Assembly: GCF_012767755.2 (NCBI RefSeq) | Contig: NZ_AP023189.1 | Coordinates: forward strand, 3,164,001-3,228,000 | From: Pseudomonas tohonis | Lineage (GTDB): Bacteria; Pseudomonadota; Gammaproteobacteria; Pseudomonadales; Pseudomonadaceae | Direction of reading: 5' to 3' | Length of the DNA stretch: 64,000 bases | In this document: in pieces, positions 1-8,828 of the stretch | Layout: each line of letters opens with the position of its first letter | How positions within the stretch are numbered: the first letter of the stretch is position 1 | The notes under the pieces: model-generated | What the model was told of the DNA's origin: nothing | Seen by the model: only the letters and a program-made list of their open reading frames with translations | Database searches by the model: none | Translations under genes and position numbers: made by a program

Positions 1-1
1 G

Positions 2-1300
2 TCAGCGGCGGCCGTTCCAGTAGCCGGACACCTGGTGCCAGGTCTTGCCGGCGGTCAGCAGCAGCGGGCGGATATGGTCCTTGCCGACCACCTCGATGCG
101 CCGCACCGAGCTGATCAGGTCGTAGCGCGCCGAGCCTTCGCTCATGCCCTCGGCCAGCACCTTGCAGATGATGTGGCTGGGGGTGACGCCGAAGCCGGAG
201 TAGCCCTGCACGAAGAAGGCGTTGGGGCGGCCGGGCAGGGTGCCGATCTGCGGGAACAGGTTGGCGCTGCAGGCCATGGGGCCGCCCCAGGCGAGGTCGA
301 TCTTCACGTCCTTGAGGTAGGGGAAGATCTTCAGCATCAGGTTGCGGTTCCAGGCCTTCAGGTCGCCCGGTATGTGCTCGACGAACGGGGTGGCCGCGCC
401 GAACAGCAGGCGGTTCTCGTTGGTCACGCGGTAGTAGTCGATGACCGGGCGGATGTCGCTGTAGGCCCCGCGGATCGGGCTGATGCGCTGGATCAACTCG
501 TCGGACAGCGGCTCGGTCATCAGCTGGAAGGCGTAGGTGTTGATGGTGGTCTTGTGCAGCTCGGGCTCCAGCTTGTTGAGGAAGCTGTCGCAGGCCCAGA
601 GCAGCTTGCTGGCCTTCACCGAGCCCTTGCCGGTGCGCACGGTGATGCGCTCGCCGTAGCTCACCTCCAGCGCCGGGCTGTATTCGAAGATCTTCACGCC
701 ATGGCTGGCCAGGGCCTTGGCCTCGCCCAGCAGCAGGTTGAGCGAGTGCACGTGGCCGCCGCCCATGTGCAGCAGGGCGCTACTGTAGGCGTCGGAGCCG
801 ATGATCTGCTTGACCTCGGAGCCGCCGAGGAAGCGGATCTCGTGGGGCGAGCCGAGGGATTTGAATTCCTTCTCCCAGGCACGCAGGGTCTTTTCCTGGC
901 GGGCGTTGAACCCCATGTAGCCGTAGCCGTGGCAGAAGTCGGCGTCGATGCCGTACTTGGCGATGCGGCCCTTGATGATGTCGGCGCCCATGTCGCTGAT
1001 CTCGAAGATCTGCCGCAGGCCGTCCTCGCCCACGTCGTTGCGGATCTTCTCCAGGTCGTGGCCGATGCCGGCCATGATCTGCCCGCCGTTGCGCCCGGTG
1101 CCGCCGAAGCCCAGGTAGCGCGCCTCCAGCACCACGATGTTGGTGATGCCTTTCTCCGCCAGCTCCAGCGCGGTGTTGATCCCGGAGAACCCTCCGCCGA
1201 TCACGACGACATCCGCTTCCAGGTCCGCTTCCAGGGAGGGGAAGGAGAGGTCGTACTTCTTGGTGGCCGTGTAGTAGGTGGGTGTCTCGATATTGATCAT
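2..1300 (-). CDS. FAD-dependent amine oxidoreductase, gamma-glutamylputrescine oxidase (PuuB)-like
   Basis: 432-aa DAO-family flavoenzyme. The dinucleotide-binding loop VVVIGGGFSG lies at residues 31-40, followed by a GTGRNGGQ motif near residue 68 as in PuuB/DadA-type oxidases. The C-terminal FAD-contact segment FFVQGYSGFGVTPSH lies near residue 370. The family oxidises secondary or gamma-glutamylated amines with release of an aldehyde and H2O2. The stop codon falls at the very start of the window, so the gene is complete. Its neighbours are a GlcG-like gene on the same strand and a divergent PotF-like polyamine-binding protein, which makes an amine or polyamine substrate plausible. The exact substrate is not shown by the sequence. 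Confidence 0.8.
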   Translation of the reverse strand: MINIETPTYYTATKKYDLSFPSLEADLEADVVVIGGGFSGINTALELAEKGITNIVVLEARYLGFGGTGRNGGQIMAGIGHDLEKIRNDVGEDGLRQIFEISDMGADIIKGRIAKYGIDADFCHGYGYMGFNARQEKTLRAWEKEFKSLGSPHEIRFLGGSEVKQIIGSDAYSSALLHMGGGHVHSLNLLLGEAKALASHGVKIFEYSPALEVSYGERITVRTGKGSVKASKLLWACDSFLNKLEPELHKTTINTYAFQLMTEPLSDELIQRISPIRGAYSDIRPVIDYYRVTNENRLLFGAATPFVEHIPGDLKAWNRNLMLKIFPYLKDVKIDLAWGGPMACSANLFPQIGTLPGRPNAFFVQGYSGFGVTPSHIICKVLAEGMSEGSARYDLISSVRRIEVVGKDHIRPLLLTAGKTWHQVSGYWNGRR

Positions 1301-1399
1301 GACTGCAGCCTGAAACGGTGAGTGGAATGCGTTCTGCTGGACGCTATTAGGGGGCGTGAGGTGCCTGTGCGTCTTGTCCCTGACTGCCCGCGACCTTGA

Positions 1400-1864
1400 T
1401 CACGGCTGACAGGCGCCGCCGCCATCGGGCTCCAGCAGCTCTGCGACGTGCTCCACGGCGGCACGGGCGCAGAGGCTGTCGAGCTGCTCGGAAGCGCCGG
1501 AGATGCCGATGGCGCCGATCACCAGGCCCTGGTGGCGGAAGGGTTCGCCGCCGCCGAACAGGGCCAGCCCCGGTTGCAGCGGCAGGCCCTGGCGTACGGC
1601 GGCGGAGCAGTGTTCGAGGCGCTCCTGCCAGGCGCTGGTGGCGATCCCGAAGCCTGCTGCGGTGACGGCCTTGTTCAGGGCGATCGCGCGGCTGGGGCCG
1701 GGTGCGCCGTCCATGTGCGCGCTGTGGATCGACAGGCCGGCGGCGTCGACCACCGCGATGCTGACCCGGGCACCGTGGCGCTCGGCCTCGGCCAGGGCGA
1801 CCGAAAGCGCCTGCATGGCGAGGTGGAGGCCGAGGTGGGGCTGCTGGCGTAGCAGGGCATTCAT
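1400..1864 (-). CDS. GlcG/HbpS-family heme-binding-like protein
   Basis: 154 aa from the chosen ATG. An AAGGTG ribosome site lies about six bases upstream, whereas the in-frame extension to 1996 has no family-like sequence. It shows the GlcG/HbpS pattern: an N-terminal helix, VSIAVVDAAG near residue 35, a conserved FGGGEP turn near 105 and VIGAIGISG near 118. Members occur beside many catabolic oxidase genes, where some bind haem or act as accessory proteins. It lies about 100 bp upstream of the amine oxidase on the same strand and is probably co-transcribed with it. Function beyond family membership is unknown. Confidence 0.75.
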   Translation of the reverse strand: MNALLRQQPHLGLHLAMQALSVALAEAERHGARVSIAVVDAAGLSIHSAHMDGAPGPSRAIALNKAVTAAGFGIATSAWQERLEHCSAAVRQGLPLQPGLALFGGGEPFRHQGLVIGAIGISGASEQLDSLCARAAVEHVAELLEPDGGGACQP

Positions 1865-2095
1865 GGGGGCACCTTGCGGGAGGAATTTCCGCTCGATCAT
1901 GAACAGGTTAATGAATGCCCGCAATGGCCTGCACGGCGATATTTCCGCCGCCATTGCGTGGCCTCCGTCACGCGCTGGCCAATCCGGCACGGGCAAGCAA
2001 GAAGCTGGCAGGCTCGAACATGACGCGGGCTTCTCACCTCGCTCCTAATGGGCGATCCGGCGCTGCCGGCCCCCTTACCTGCAAGGAGTTGCGCG

Positions 2096-3157
2096 ATGAG
2101 ACTGCTGGCCTGTCTGGTGATGCTGTTGCTGGCCCTGGAAGCCCGGGCCGAGGACGTGTTGCGGGTCCTCAACTGGAAGAACTACATCGAGCCCCAGGTG
2201 CTGGCCGACTTCCAGAAGCAGACGGGCATCCGTGTCGAGTACCAGACCATGACCGCGGCCGAGGAACTGGACGCCGCCCTGGGGCGCGGGCAGCCCCTGG
2301 ATATCGTCGTGCCTTCGCATTTCCAGCTGTCGCGGCTGATCCGCGGAGGCCAGCTGGCAGCGCTGGATACGGGGCGGTTGAGCCACTACCGCAGCGTCGA
2401 CAGCGGCCTGCTGGCGATGCTTGCCGGCATCGATTCGGCCAACCGCTATGCGGTGCCCTATCTCTGGGGCTCGGTGGGGCTGGTGGTCAACCCGGGCCTC
2501 GCCGAGGCCGCCTATGGCGGGCCCTTGCCCAACAGCTGGAGCCTGCTGTTCGACGAGCGCCAGGCCTCGCGCCTGGCCGCTTGCGGCGTGGGCCTGCTGG
2601 ATGCCCCGGAGGAAACCGCCTCGCTGTGGTTCAACTACCGGGGCCGCAGCCTGTCGCTGTACGGTGCGCGGCAGATCGAGCGCAACCTGCAGCCGCTGCT
2701 GGGCATCGCCCGCACCGTGCGCCACCTGGACAACGACGCCTATATCGACGCCCTCGCCGACGGCCGCCTGTGCGTGGCCATGGCCTGGATCGGCCACGCG
2801 CTGACCGCCTCCGCGCGCAACCCGGCGCTCAGCTACCGCATTCCCGACGAGGGCGCGATGGTCTTCATCGACAGCCTGGCGATCCCGTCCAACGCCGAGC
2901 GGCCGGACCTCGCCTACCGCTTCATCGACTACCTGCTGGAGCCGCGCAACGCCCTGGCCGATGCCCGCGCCAGCCAGTTCTACTCGCCCCTGGCGGCCGA
3001 CAGCCCGGAGTTGGCGGAACTGGCCAGGGAGCGGCCGATGCAGGTGCTCAAGAGCGACGAGCGCCGGCGCCTCTATGTACTGGAACGGCTGTCCGTGGAG
3101 CAGAAGGCGGCGCTGGATGCCTTCTGGGCGAAGGTCAAGGCGAGCCGCGCGCCATGA
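2096..3157 (+). CDS. Periplasmic polyamine-binding protein of PotF/PotD type
   Basis: 353 aa from the ATG preceded by AAGGAG. A signal peptide (MRLLACLVMLLLALEARA) is followed at once by VLNWKNYIEP, the typical start of mature PotD/PotF spermidine/putrescine-binding proteins. The mature domain is a type II periplasmic binding fold of normal length. No ABC permease or ATPase gene is adjacent, so it either uses a distant transporter or acts as an orphan sensor/binder. It is divergent from the GlcG-like and amine oxidase genes, which supports an amine-utilisation group. Ligand specificity cannot be read by eye. Confidence 0.78.
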   Translation: MRLLACLVMLLLALEARAEDVLRVLNWKNYIEPQVLADFQKQTGIRVEYQTMTAAEELDAALGRGQPLDIVVPSHFQLSRLIRGGQLAALDTGRLSHYRSVDSGLLAMLAGIDSANRYAVPYLWGSVGLVVNPGLAEAAYGGPLPNSWSLLFDERQASRLAACGVGLLDAPEETASLWFNYRGRSLSLYGARQIERNLQPLLGIARTVRHLDNDAYIDALADGRLCVAMAWIGHALTASARNPALSYRIPDEGAMVFIDSLAIPSNAERPDLAYRFIDYLLEPRNALADARASQFYSPLAADSPELAELARERPMQVLKSDERRRLYVLERLSVEQKAALDAFWAKVKASRAP

Positions 3158-3173
3158 CGCGTAGCGCTCGATT

Positions 3174-3188
3174 CGTTAAACTGTGAAC
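3174..3188. promoter_or_regulatory. Weak candidate HpaR-type operator upstream of the first MarR gene
   Basis: CGTTAAACTGTGAAC matches the second hpaG1-promoter element (CGTTAACATGCTAAC at 13354) at 11 of 15 positions. It ends 24 bases before the ATG of the MarR gene, where autorepression would be expected. It is the most degenerate of the proposed sites. Confidence 0.35.
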
Positions 3189-3212
3189 TAATTTTCAAGC
3201 GTTGCCCGACCC

Positions 3213-3635
3213 ATGCCCGATACCCGCGCCTCCCTGACCCTCACCCTGTTGCAGGCCCGCGAAGCGGCCATGCGCTTCTTCCGCCCCCAGCTCAACCGCC
3301 ACGACCTCACCGAGCAGCAGTGGCGGGTGATCCGCATCCTCCGCCAGCAGGGCGAGATGGAAAGCCACAAGCTGGCGCGCCTAGCCTGCATCCTCAAGCC
3401 CAGCATGAGCGGCGTGCTCGCCCGCCTGGAGCGCGACGGCATGGTCCGCCGACGCAAGGTCGCCGAGGACCAGCGCCGCATCCTCCTCGCCCTCACCGAG
3501 CAGGGCGAGGCCTGCTTCCAGTCCATGAGCCAGGAGATGGAGCGCGGCTACCAGTCCATCCAGCAGCAGCTGGGTGAAGAGAAGCTGCACGAGCTGCTGG
3601 ACCTGCTGCAGGAGTTGAAGGGCATCAGGCCCTGA
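3213..3635 (+). CDS. hpaR: MarR-family repressor, HpaR paralogue 1
   Basis: 140 aa, the full length of HpaR (homoprotocatechuate operon repressor). The winged helix-turn-helix occupies roughly residues 30-110, with LTEQQWRVIRIL, KPSMSGVLARLERDG and DQRR wing residues typical of HpaR/HpcR. It lies 55 bp after the PotF-like gene and converges on the tail of the hpa operon. A second HpaR of identical length at 13577-13999 is about 71% identical by eye count (100 of 140). The family releases DNA on binding hydroxyphenylacetates. Which copy is the true operon repressor cannot be decided here. Confidence 0.85.
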   Translation: MPDTRASLTLTLLQAREAAMRFFRPQLNRHDLTEQQWRVIRILRQQGEMESHKLARLACILKPSMSGVLARLERDGMVRRRKVAEDQRRILLALTEQGEACFQSMSQEMERGYQSIQQQLGEEKLHELLDLLQELKGIRP

Positions 3636-4154
3636 GGCTCCTCGCATCTCTTTCTCCATGGCAGCGTTGCGCACCGCTTGGCGACTGAAGTCGCCCCTAC
3701 ACGACTCGTTGCCCGCTGGGACTGATCTGTGGGAGCGGTTTCAACCGCGAAGAGCATCGCGAATGAATTCGCTCCCACAGGGTGGTGCAGCGTGGCCCGG
3801 CCTTGCTCGTTGGGCCTCGCTGCGCGCCGCTGGGCGAATGAATTCGCCCCTACAGCCAGGCCGGAGGGTGAGTGAGGTGTGGGAGCGGTTTCAACCGTGA
3901 AGAGCATCGCGAATGAATTCGCTCCCACGGGGTGGTGCAGCGGGGCTTGGCCTTGCATCGTTGGGCCGTGCTGCGCTTGGCGCCGCTGGGCGAATGAATT
4001 CGCCCCTACAGCCAGGCCGGAGGGTGGGTGAGGGGTGGGAGCGGTTTCGACCGCGAAAAGCTTCGCGAATGAATTCGCTCCCACGGGGTGGTGCAGCGGG
4101 GCTTGGCCTTGCATCGTTGGGCCTCGCTGCGCTTGGCGCCAACCTACGGCGGCA
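3636..4154. repeat. Tandem REP-type palindromes between convergent genes
   Basis: This 519-bp gap has no gene. It holds three copies of a 50-bp palindromic REP unit (GTGGGAGCGGTTTC...GAATTCGCTCCCAC) at 3729-3778, 3879-3928 and 4035-4084, giving periods of 150 and 156 bp. Between them is a second conserved palindromic segment (GGGCGAATGAATTCGCCCCTACAG followed by CCAGGCCGGAGGGTG) at about 3833 and 3986. The array sits between the MarR gene and gabD, which converge, so it probably also limits read-through from both sides. Confidence 0.9.
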
Positions 4155-5609
4155 TCAGCCGATGCCCAGGCACATGTACTTCTGCTCGATGTAGTCGTCG
4201 ATGCCGTATTTGGAGCCTTCGCGGCCGAGGCCGGATTGCTTGATGCCGCCGAAGGGGGCGACTTCGGTGGAGATGAGGCCTTCGTTGACGCCGACCATGC
4301 CGTATTCCAGGGCTTCGCTGACCCGCCAGGCGCGGCCGAGGTCGCGGGTGTAGAGGTAGGAGGCGAGGCCGAATTCGGTGTCGTTGGCCATGGCGATGGC
4401 CTGCTCCTCGGTGTCGAAGCGGAAGATCGGCGCCAGCGGGCCGAAGGTTTCGTCGCGGGCCACCCGCATCTCCGGGGTCACCTCGCCGAGCACGGTGGGC
4501 TCGAAGAAGTTGCCGCCCAGGGCATGGGGCTTGCCGCCGGCCAGGACGCGGGCGCCCTTGGCGACGGCGTCGGCGATGTGTTCCTCCACCTTGGCCACGG
4601 CCTTGGCGTTGATCAGCGGGCCCTGCTGGGCGCCGTCGTCGTCGGCCGGGGCCACCTTGAGGGCGTTGACCGCCGCCACCAGGCGCCGGGCGAATTCGTC
4701 GTAGACGCCGTTCTGCACCAGCAGGCGGTTGGTGCACACGCAGGTCTGCCCGGTGTTGCGGAACTTGGAGCCGAGGGCGCCCTGCACGGCAGCGTCGAGG
4801 TCGGCGTCGTCGAAGACGATGAAGGGCGCGTTGCCGCCCAGTTCCAGGCTGACCTTCTTGATGGTCTCGGCGCACTGGGCCATCAGCAGCTTGCCGATGC
4901 CGGTGGAACCGGTGAAGGAGAGTTTCTGCACCAGTGGGTTGCCGGTCAGTTCGGCACCGATCTCCCGCGAGCGGGTGCCGGGGACGATGTTCAGCACCCC
5001 GGCGGGAATCCCGGCGCGCTCGCCGAGGGCGGCCAGGGCGAGGGCGGACAGCGGCGTCTCCGAGGCGGGCTTGAGCACCACGGTGCAGCCGGCGGCCAGG
5101 GCCGGGCCGACCTTGCGGGTGATCATGGCGTTGGGGAAGTTCCACGGGGTGATGGCGGCGACGACGCCGATGGCCTGCTTGATCACCACCAGGCGGCGGC
5201 CGGGCTTGTCGTGGGGGATGACGTCGCCGTAGACGCGCTTGGCCTCTTCGGCGAACCACTCGATGAAGCTGGCGCCGTAGGCGATCTCGCCCCGGCTTTC
5301 TGCCAGCGGCTTGCCCTGTTCCCAGCTGAGCAGGCGGGCCAGGTCCTCCTGGTTGGCCATGATCAGCTCGTACCAGCGACGCAGGATGGTGCTGCGCTCC
5401 TTGGCGGTGCGGGCGCGCCAGGCGGGCAGGGCGGCCTGGGCGGCGTCGATGGCGCGGGCGGTTTCCACCCGGCCGAGGGAGGCGACTTCGGCGATCAGCT
5501 CGCCGTTAGCGGGGTTGGTCACGGCGAAGCGCGCATCGTCGTCGGCTTCGATCCACTGGCCGTTCACGTAGGCCTGTTCGCGCAGCAGGTTGAGGTCATC
5601 GAGGGTCAT
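4155..5609 (-). CDS. gabD: Succinate-semialdehyde dehydrogenase, NADP-type
   Basis: 484 aa, matching GabD length (about 482). Aldehyde dehydrogenase landmarks are in order: TPWNFPNAMITRKVGPALAAG, the nucleotide loop FTGSTGIGK, the general base in LELGGNAPFIVFD, and catalytic Cys in NTGQTCVC. The ATG chosen (MTLDDLNLL) gives the family start; the longer open frame upstream runs into hpaI. It is the last gene of the hpa operon, 95 bp after hpaI, whose aldolase releases succinate semialdehyde. The enzyme therefore delivers succinate to the TCA cycle. Confidence 0.92.
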   Translation of the reverse strand: MTLDDLNLLREQAYVNGQWIEADDDARFAVTNPANGELIAEVASLGRVETARAIDAAQAALPAWRARTAKERSTILRRWYELIMANQEDLARLLSWEQGKPLAESRGEIAYGASFIEWFAEEAKRVYGDVIPHDKPGRRLVVIKQAIGVVAAITPWNFPNAMITRKVGPALAAGCTVVLKPASETPLSALALAALGERAGIPAGVLNIVPGTRSREIGAELTGNPLVQKLSFTGSTGIGKLLMAQCAETIKKVSLELGGNAPFIVFDDADLDAAVQGALGSKFRNTGQTCVCTNRLLVQNGVYDEFARRLVAAVNALKVAPADDDGAQQGPLINAKAVAKVEEHIADAVAKGARVLAGGKPHALGGNFFEPTVLGEVTPEMRVARDETFGPLAPIFRFDTEEQAIAMANDTEFGLASYLYTRDLGRAWRVSEALEYGMVGVNEGLISTEVAPFGGIKQSGLGREGSKYGIDDYIEQKYMCLGIG

Positions 5610-5643
5610 CGGTCTGCCTTCTTTCGGACGGTCGTCGCCCGTT

Positions 5644-5667
5644 CCCGGTGCTGCGTGCAGCACCGGG
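5644..5667 (-). other. Perfect hairpin in the hpaI-gabD gap
   Basis: CCCGGTGCTG / CAGCACCGGG forms a perfect 10-bp stem with a CGTG loop. No U-run follows, so it is more likely an mRNA-stabilising or processing element than a terminator. It would separate gabD expression from the upstream genes. Confidence 0.6.
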
Positions 5668-5704
5668 GCGGACGTTGATGGGGGGAGCGGGTCGGGAGTG
5701 CGGG

Positions 5705-6505
5705 TCAGTAGACGCTGCCGGTGCTGGACGGCGGCGCGGGCGTGCCCTTGAAGCGGCCGGCGAGGCCTTGCAGGGCCTTCATCAGCAGGCTGGTGTCGAC
5801 GCCGACGGCGACGAAGCTGCAGCCCAGCTCCAGGTAGCGGCGGGCCAGGGCCTCGTCGGCGCTGAGGATGCCGACGGCCTTGCCGGCGCGGCGGATGCGG
5901 GCGATGGCGTCTTCGATGGCGGCCTGCACCTCGGGGTGGCCGGGGTTGCCGCGATGGCCCATGGCGGCGGAGAGGTCGGCCGGGCCGATGAACACGCCGT
6001 CCACGCCCTCCACGGCGGCGATGGCATCGAGGTTGGCCAGGCCGTCGAGGTTCTCGATCTGCACCAGCAGGCACATCTGTTCGTCGGCCTTGTCCAGGTA
6101 GCGGGGGATGCTGTTCCAGCGCGAGGCACGGGCCAGGGCGCTGCCGACGCCCCGGATGCCGAACGGCGGGTAGCGCATGGCACGCACCAGCTCGGCGGCC
6201 TGGGCGGCGGAGTCCACCATGGGCACCAGCAGAGTCTGCACGCCGATGTCCAGCAACTGCTTGATCAGCACCGGGTCGCCGATGGGCGGGCGGATGATCG
6301 GCTTGGCAGGGTAGGGCGCCACGGCCTGCAACTGGCCGAGCAGGCTGCGCAGGTCGTTGGGGGCGTGCTCGCCGTCGATCAGCAGCCAGTCGAAGCCGGC
6401 GTTGGCGGCCAGCTCCGCGCAGTACGGGTCGGCCAGGCCGAGCCACAGGCCGACCTGGGCGTCACCGGACTGGAGGCGGTGTTTGAAGGTGTTGATGAGG
6501 GGCAT
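5705..6505 (-). CDS. hpaI: 4-Hydroxy-2-oxoheptane-1,7-dioate aldolase
   Basis: 266-aa class II (metal-dependent) HpaI/HpcH-family aldolase of normal length. Visible active-site elements are His47 in [11 protein letters not shown], Arg in KPIIRPP near residue 70, the metal-binding Glu in [10 protein letters not shown] and Asp in FIGPADLS. It cleaves 4-hydroxy-2-oxoheptanedioate to pyruvate and succinate semialdehyde, the final carbon-carbon cleavage of homoprotocatechuate breakdown. It lies between hpaH and gabD in the leftward operon. The 113-bp gap to hpaH holds a heptanucleotide repeat. Confidence 0.95.
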   Translation of the reverse strand: MPLINTFKHRLQSGDAQVGLWLGLADPYCAELAANAGFDWLLIDGEHAPNDLRSLLGQLQAVAPYPAKPIIRPPIGDPVLIKQLLDIGVQTLLVPMVDSAAQAAELVRAMRYPPFGIRGVGSALARASRWNSIPRYLDKADEQMCLLVQIENLDGLANLDAIAAVEGVDGVFIGPADLSAAMGHRGNPGHPEVQAAIEDAIARIRRAGKAVGILSADEALARRYLELGCSFVAVGVDTSLLMKALQGLAGRFKGTPAPPSSTGSVY

Positions 6506-6518
6506 GGGAGGCTCCTTG

Positions 6519-6614
6519 GGAAGCTGGAAGCTGGAAGCTGGAAGCTGGAAGCTGGAAGCTGGAAGCGCGCACGGACCGCCTTTTCTTCCAGCTTCAAGCT
6601 CCAGGCTTCCAGCT
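6519..6614. repeat. Heptanucleotide tandem repeat with inverted counterpart
   Basis: Six perfect head-to-tail copies of GGAAGCT start at 6519, 6526, 6533, 6540, 6547 and 6554, with a truncated seventh at 6561. About 17 bp later, 6583-6614 carries the imperfect reverse complement (CTTCCAGCTTCAAGCTCCAG...), so the transcript can fold into a long stem. The array lies in the hpaH-hpaI gap of the operon. Confidence 0.9.
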
Positions 6615-6619
6615 CAAGT

Positions 6620-7423
6620 TCAGACAAACCGACAGGCAATCGAGCCCAGCTGGTCATAGTCGACATGGAAGGTGTCGCCGGGGCGGGCGGCCACCGGGCG
6701 GGTGAAGGAGCCGCCGAGGATGATCTGCCCGGCTTCCAGGGTGACGTCGTAGGGCGCTAGCTTGTTGGCCAGCCAGGCCACGCCCTTGGCCGGGTGGTTG
6801 AGCACGGCGGCGGAGACGCCGGATTCCTCGATCACGCCGTTGCGGTAGAGCACGGCGGGCACGCGGCGCAGGTCGATCTCGGTGGGGCGCACGGCGCGTC
6901 CGCCCATCACCACGCCGGCGTTGGCGGCGTTGTCGGAGATGGTGTCGAAGACCTTGCGGGTGGCCTGGGTCTCCGGGTCCACCTGCTGGATGCGGGCGTC
7001 GATGATCTCCAGGGCGGGGATGACCCACTCGGTGGCGTCGAGCACGTCGAACAGGGTGACGTTCGGCCCGCGCAGCGGCTTGCCGAGGACGAAGGCCAGC
7101 TCCACTTCCACGCGGGGGACGATGAAGCGCTCGAAGGGGATGTCGGTGCCTTCGTCGAAGAACATGTCATCCAGCAGCGCGCCGTAGTCCGGCTCGGTGA
7201 TGTTGGAGGACACCTGCATGGCGCGGGAGGTGAGGCCGATCTTGTGGCCCACCAGCTTGCGCCCGTCGCTGATCTTCTGCGCCACCCAGGCGCGCTGGAT
7301 GGCGTAGGCGTCTTCGATGGTGATGCCGGGGTGGTCCAGGGAGAACTGGCGGATCTGCTGCCGCGAGCGTTCGGCGGCGTCGAGTCGGGCGGCGGCCTGC
7401 TGGATCAGGGTGGCGTCGAGCAT
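6620..7423 (-). CDS. hpaH: 2-Oxo-hept-4-ene-1,7-dioate hydratase
   Basis: 267 aa, the size of HpaH/HpcG hydratases and the fumarylacetoacetase-like fold. The acidic metal site is visible in [18 protein letters not shown] around residues 105-122, and the conserved IGLTSRAMQ and GHKIG segments lie near 75-85. It adds water to 2-oxohept-4-ene-1,7-dioate, giving the aldol substrate of HpaI, and needs a divalent cation. It sits between hpaX and hpaI, 13 bp from the end of hpaX's downstream neighbour boundary, consistent with one transcript. Confidence 0.94.
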   Translation of the reverse strand: MLDATLIQQAAARLDAAERSRQQIRQFSLDHPGITIEDAYAIQRAWVAQKISDGRKLVGHKIGLTSRAMQVSSNITEPDYGALLDDMFFDEGTDIPFERFIVPRVEVELAFVLGKPLRGPNVTLFDVLDATEWVIPALEIIDARIQQVDPETQATRKVFDTISDNAANAGVVMGGRAVRPTEIDLRRVPAVLYRNGVIEESGVSAAVLNHPAKGVAWLANKLAPYDVTLEAGQIILGGSFTRPVAARPGDTFHVDYDQLGSIACRFV

Positions 7424-7436
7424 GGTGGGGTCTCTC

Positions 7437-8747
7437 TTAGCGTGGGTTGACCAGGGCGGCGGGGGTGCGCAGCACCAGTCCGGCGCCGAGGGCGATGAAG
7501 AAGGCCAGGACGAACAGCGCGAGGCTGGCGCTCTGGGTGGTGTCGCGCATCCAGCCGATGAGGTAGGGCGCGAGGAACGAGGCGATGCTGCCGAAGGAGC
7601 TGATCAGGCCGATGCCGGCGGCCTGGGCCTTGTCGGAGAGGAAGGCCGGCGGCAGCTGCCAGAACATCGGCAGGGCGGCGCTGGCGCCCATGCCGGCGAT
7701 GATCAGGCCGGCCAGCACGGGGATCGCACTGGTGGGCGCGAGGCCGCTGCTGGCGATGCCCACGGCGCACATCAGCAGCGGCACGCTGAGGTGCCAGCGG
7801 CGTTCGCGGTGGCGGTCCGAGGAGCGGCCGCAGGCGAGCATGAAGAACACCCCGGCGAGGTAGGGCACGGCGCTGAGCAGGCCGACCTGGCTGTCGCGGG
7901 CGACGCCGGCGCCGTGGATCAGGGTGGGCATCCAGAAGGCCAGGGTGTTCACCGCGAGCATCACGGCGAAGTAGATGGCCACCAGCAGCCAGACGTGGCG
8001 GTCGCGCAGGATGCCGGCGAAGGAGGTGATCGGCTTGCGCTGTTCCTCCTGGGCCATGTCCTCGCGCAGCTGGCGCTTCTGGGCGTCGTCGAGCCAGGCG
8101 ACGTCATCGAAGCGCTCCGGCAGGCGCGCCCAGACCAGCAGGCCGAGCAGCACCACGGGGGCGCCTTCGAGGAGGAACATCCACTGCCAGCCGCGCAGGC
8201 CGAGGGCATCGTGGAAGCCTTCGAGGATGGCGCCGGACAGCGGCCCGCCGATGACCCCGGCCATGGGCACGGCGATGGCGAACAGGGCGGTGATCTGCGC
8301 GCGGCGGCGGGCCGGGTACCAGCGGTTGAGGTAGACGAGGATGCCGGGGAAGAAGCCGGCCTCGGCGACCCCCAGCAAAAAGCGCAGGACGTAGAAGCCG
8401 GTGGCGCCCTGCACCAGGAACATGCTGGTGGAGAGCACGCCCCAGACCACCATCAGGGTGGCGATCCAGCGGCGCGGGCCGACGCGGTCAAGGGCGAGGT
8501 TGCTGGGCACGCCGAACAGGGCGTAGGCGATGAAGAACAGGCCGGCGCCGAAGCCGTAGACGGTGTCGCTGAACTGCAGGTCGGCGCTCATCTGCATCTT
8601 GGCGAAGCCGATGTTGATGCGGTCCAGGTGGGCGAACAGGTAGCACACCAGCAGCAGCGGCATGAGCCGCCAGGTGACGGTGCGGTGGGTGGTGTCGCGG
8701 GTGGCGTGGTCAGCGCCGGTGGGGCAGGCGGTGTGGGCGGTGCTCAT
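7437..8747 (-). CDS. hpaX: MFS permease, HpaX-type 4-hydroxyphenylacetate transporter
   Basis: 436 aa from MSTAHTACP; an upstream in-frame ATG at 8804 adds 19 poorly conserved residues. It has twelve predicted hydrophobic segments and the anion:cation symporter (ACS) MFS pattern, including [13 protein letters not shown] in the first loop and [24 protein letters not shown] at TM4-5. HpaX and its relatives import 4-hydroxyphenylacetate by proton symport. Position within the hpa operon between hpaF and hpaH supports this substrate. It is one of several transporters in the island. Confidence 0.88.
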   Translation of the reverse strand: MSTAHTACPTGADHATRDTTHRTVTWRLMPLLLVCYLFAHLDRINIGFAKMQMSADLQFSDTVYGFGAGLFFIAYALFGVPSNLALDRVGPRRWIATLMVVWGVLSTSMFLVQGATGFYVLRFLLGVAEAGFFPGILVYLNRWYPARRRAQITALFAIAVPMAGVIGGPLSGAILEGFHDALGLRGWQWMFLLEGAPVVLLGLLVWARLPERFDDVAWLDDAQKRQLREDMAQEEQRKPITSFAGILRDRHVWLLVAIYFAVMLAVNTLAFWMPTLIHGAGVARDSQVGLLSAVPYLAGVFFMLACGRSSDRHRERRWHLSVPLLMCAVGIASSGLAPTSAIPVLAGLIIAGMGASAALPMFWQLPPAFLSDKAQAAGIGLISSFGSIASFLAPYLIGWMRDTTQSASLALFVLAFFIALGAGLVLRTPAALVNPR

Positions 8748-8786
8748 GGTCTTGTACTTCTTGTTGGGAGTCGCGTCGGGGTGCGC

Positions 8787-8812
8787 GGCGCGGGGCGTTG
8801 CCACCCCGCGCC
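8787..8812 (-). other. Hairpin in the hpaF-hpaX gap
   Basis: GGCGCGGGG / CCCCGCGCC forms a perfect 9-bp stem with an 8-base loop. It is not followed by a U-run. It resembles the hairpins in other gaps of the same operon. Confidence 0.55.
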
Positions 8813-8828
8813 GGCGGTGGGCCGGGGG

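Noticed and set aside
35..1321. Long open frame opposite the amine oxidase (and similar ones at 4035-5678, 5648-6760, 10760-12019, 17921-20218, 33893-36151, 48377-50281)
   Set aside because: These are antisense shadows of conserved genes in high-GC DNA: low-complexity Ala/Gly/Arg/His-rich translations with no family pattern or ribosome site.
3729..4084. CRISPR array
   Set aside because: The repeat unit is a palindromic REP with a 150-156 bp period and similar intervening DNA, not short repeats with unique spacers; no cas genes.
4155..6446. A 763-residue fusion of HpaI region and GabD
   Set aside because: The first 279 residues are an out-of-frame reading of hpaI; GabD starts at MTLDDLNLL (5609).
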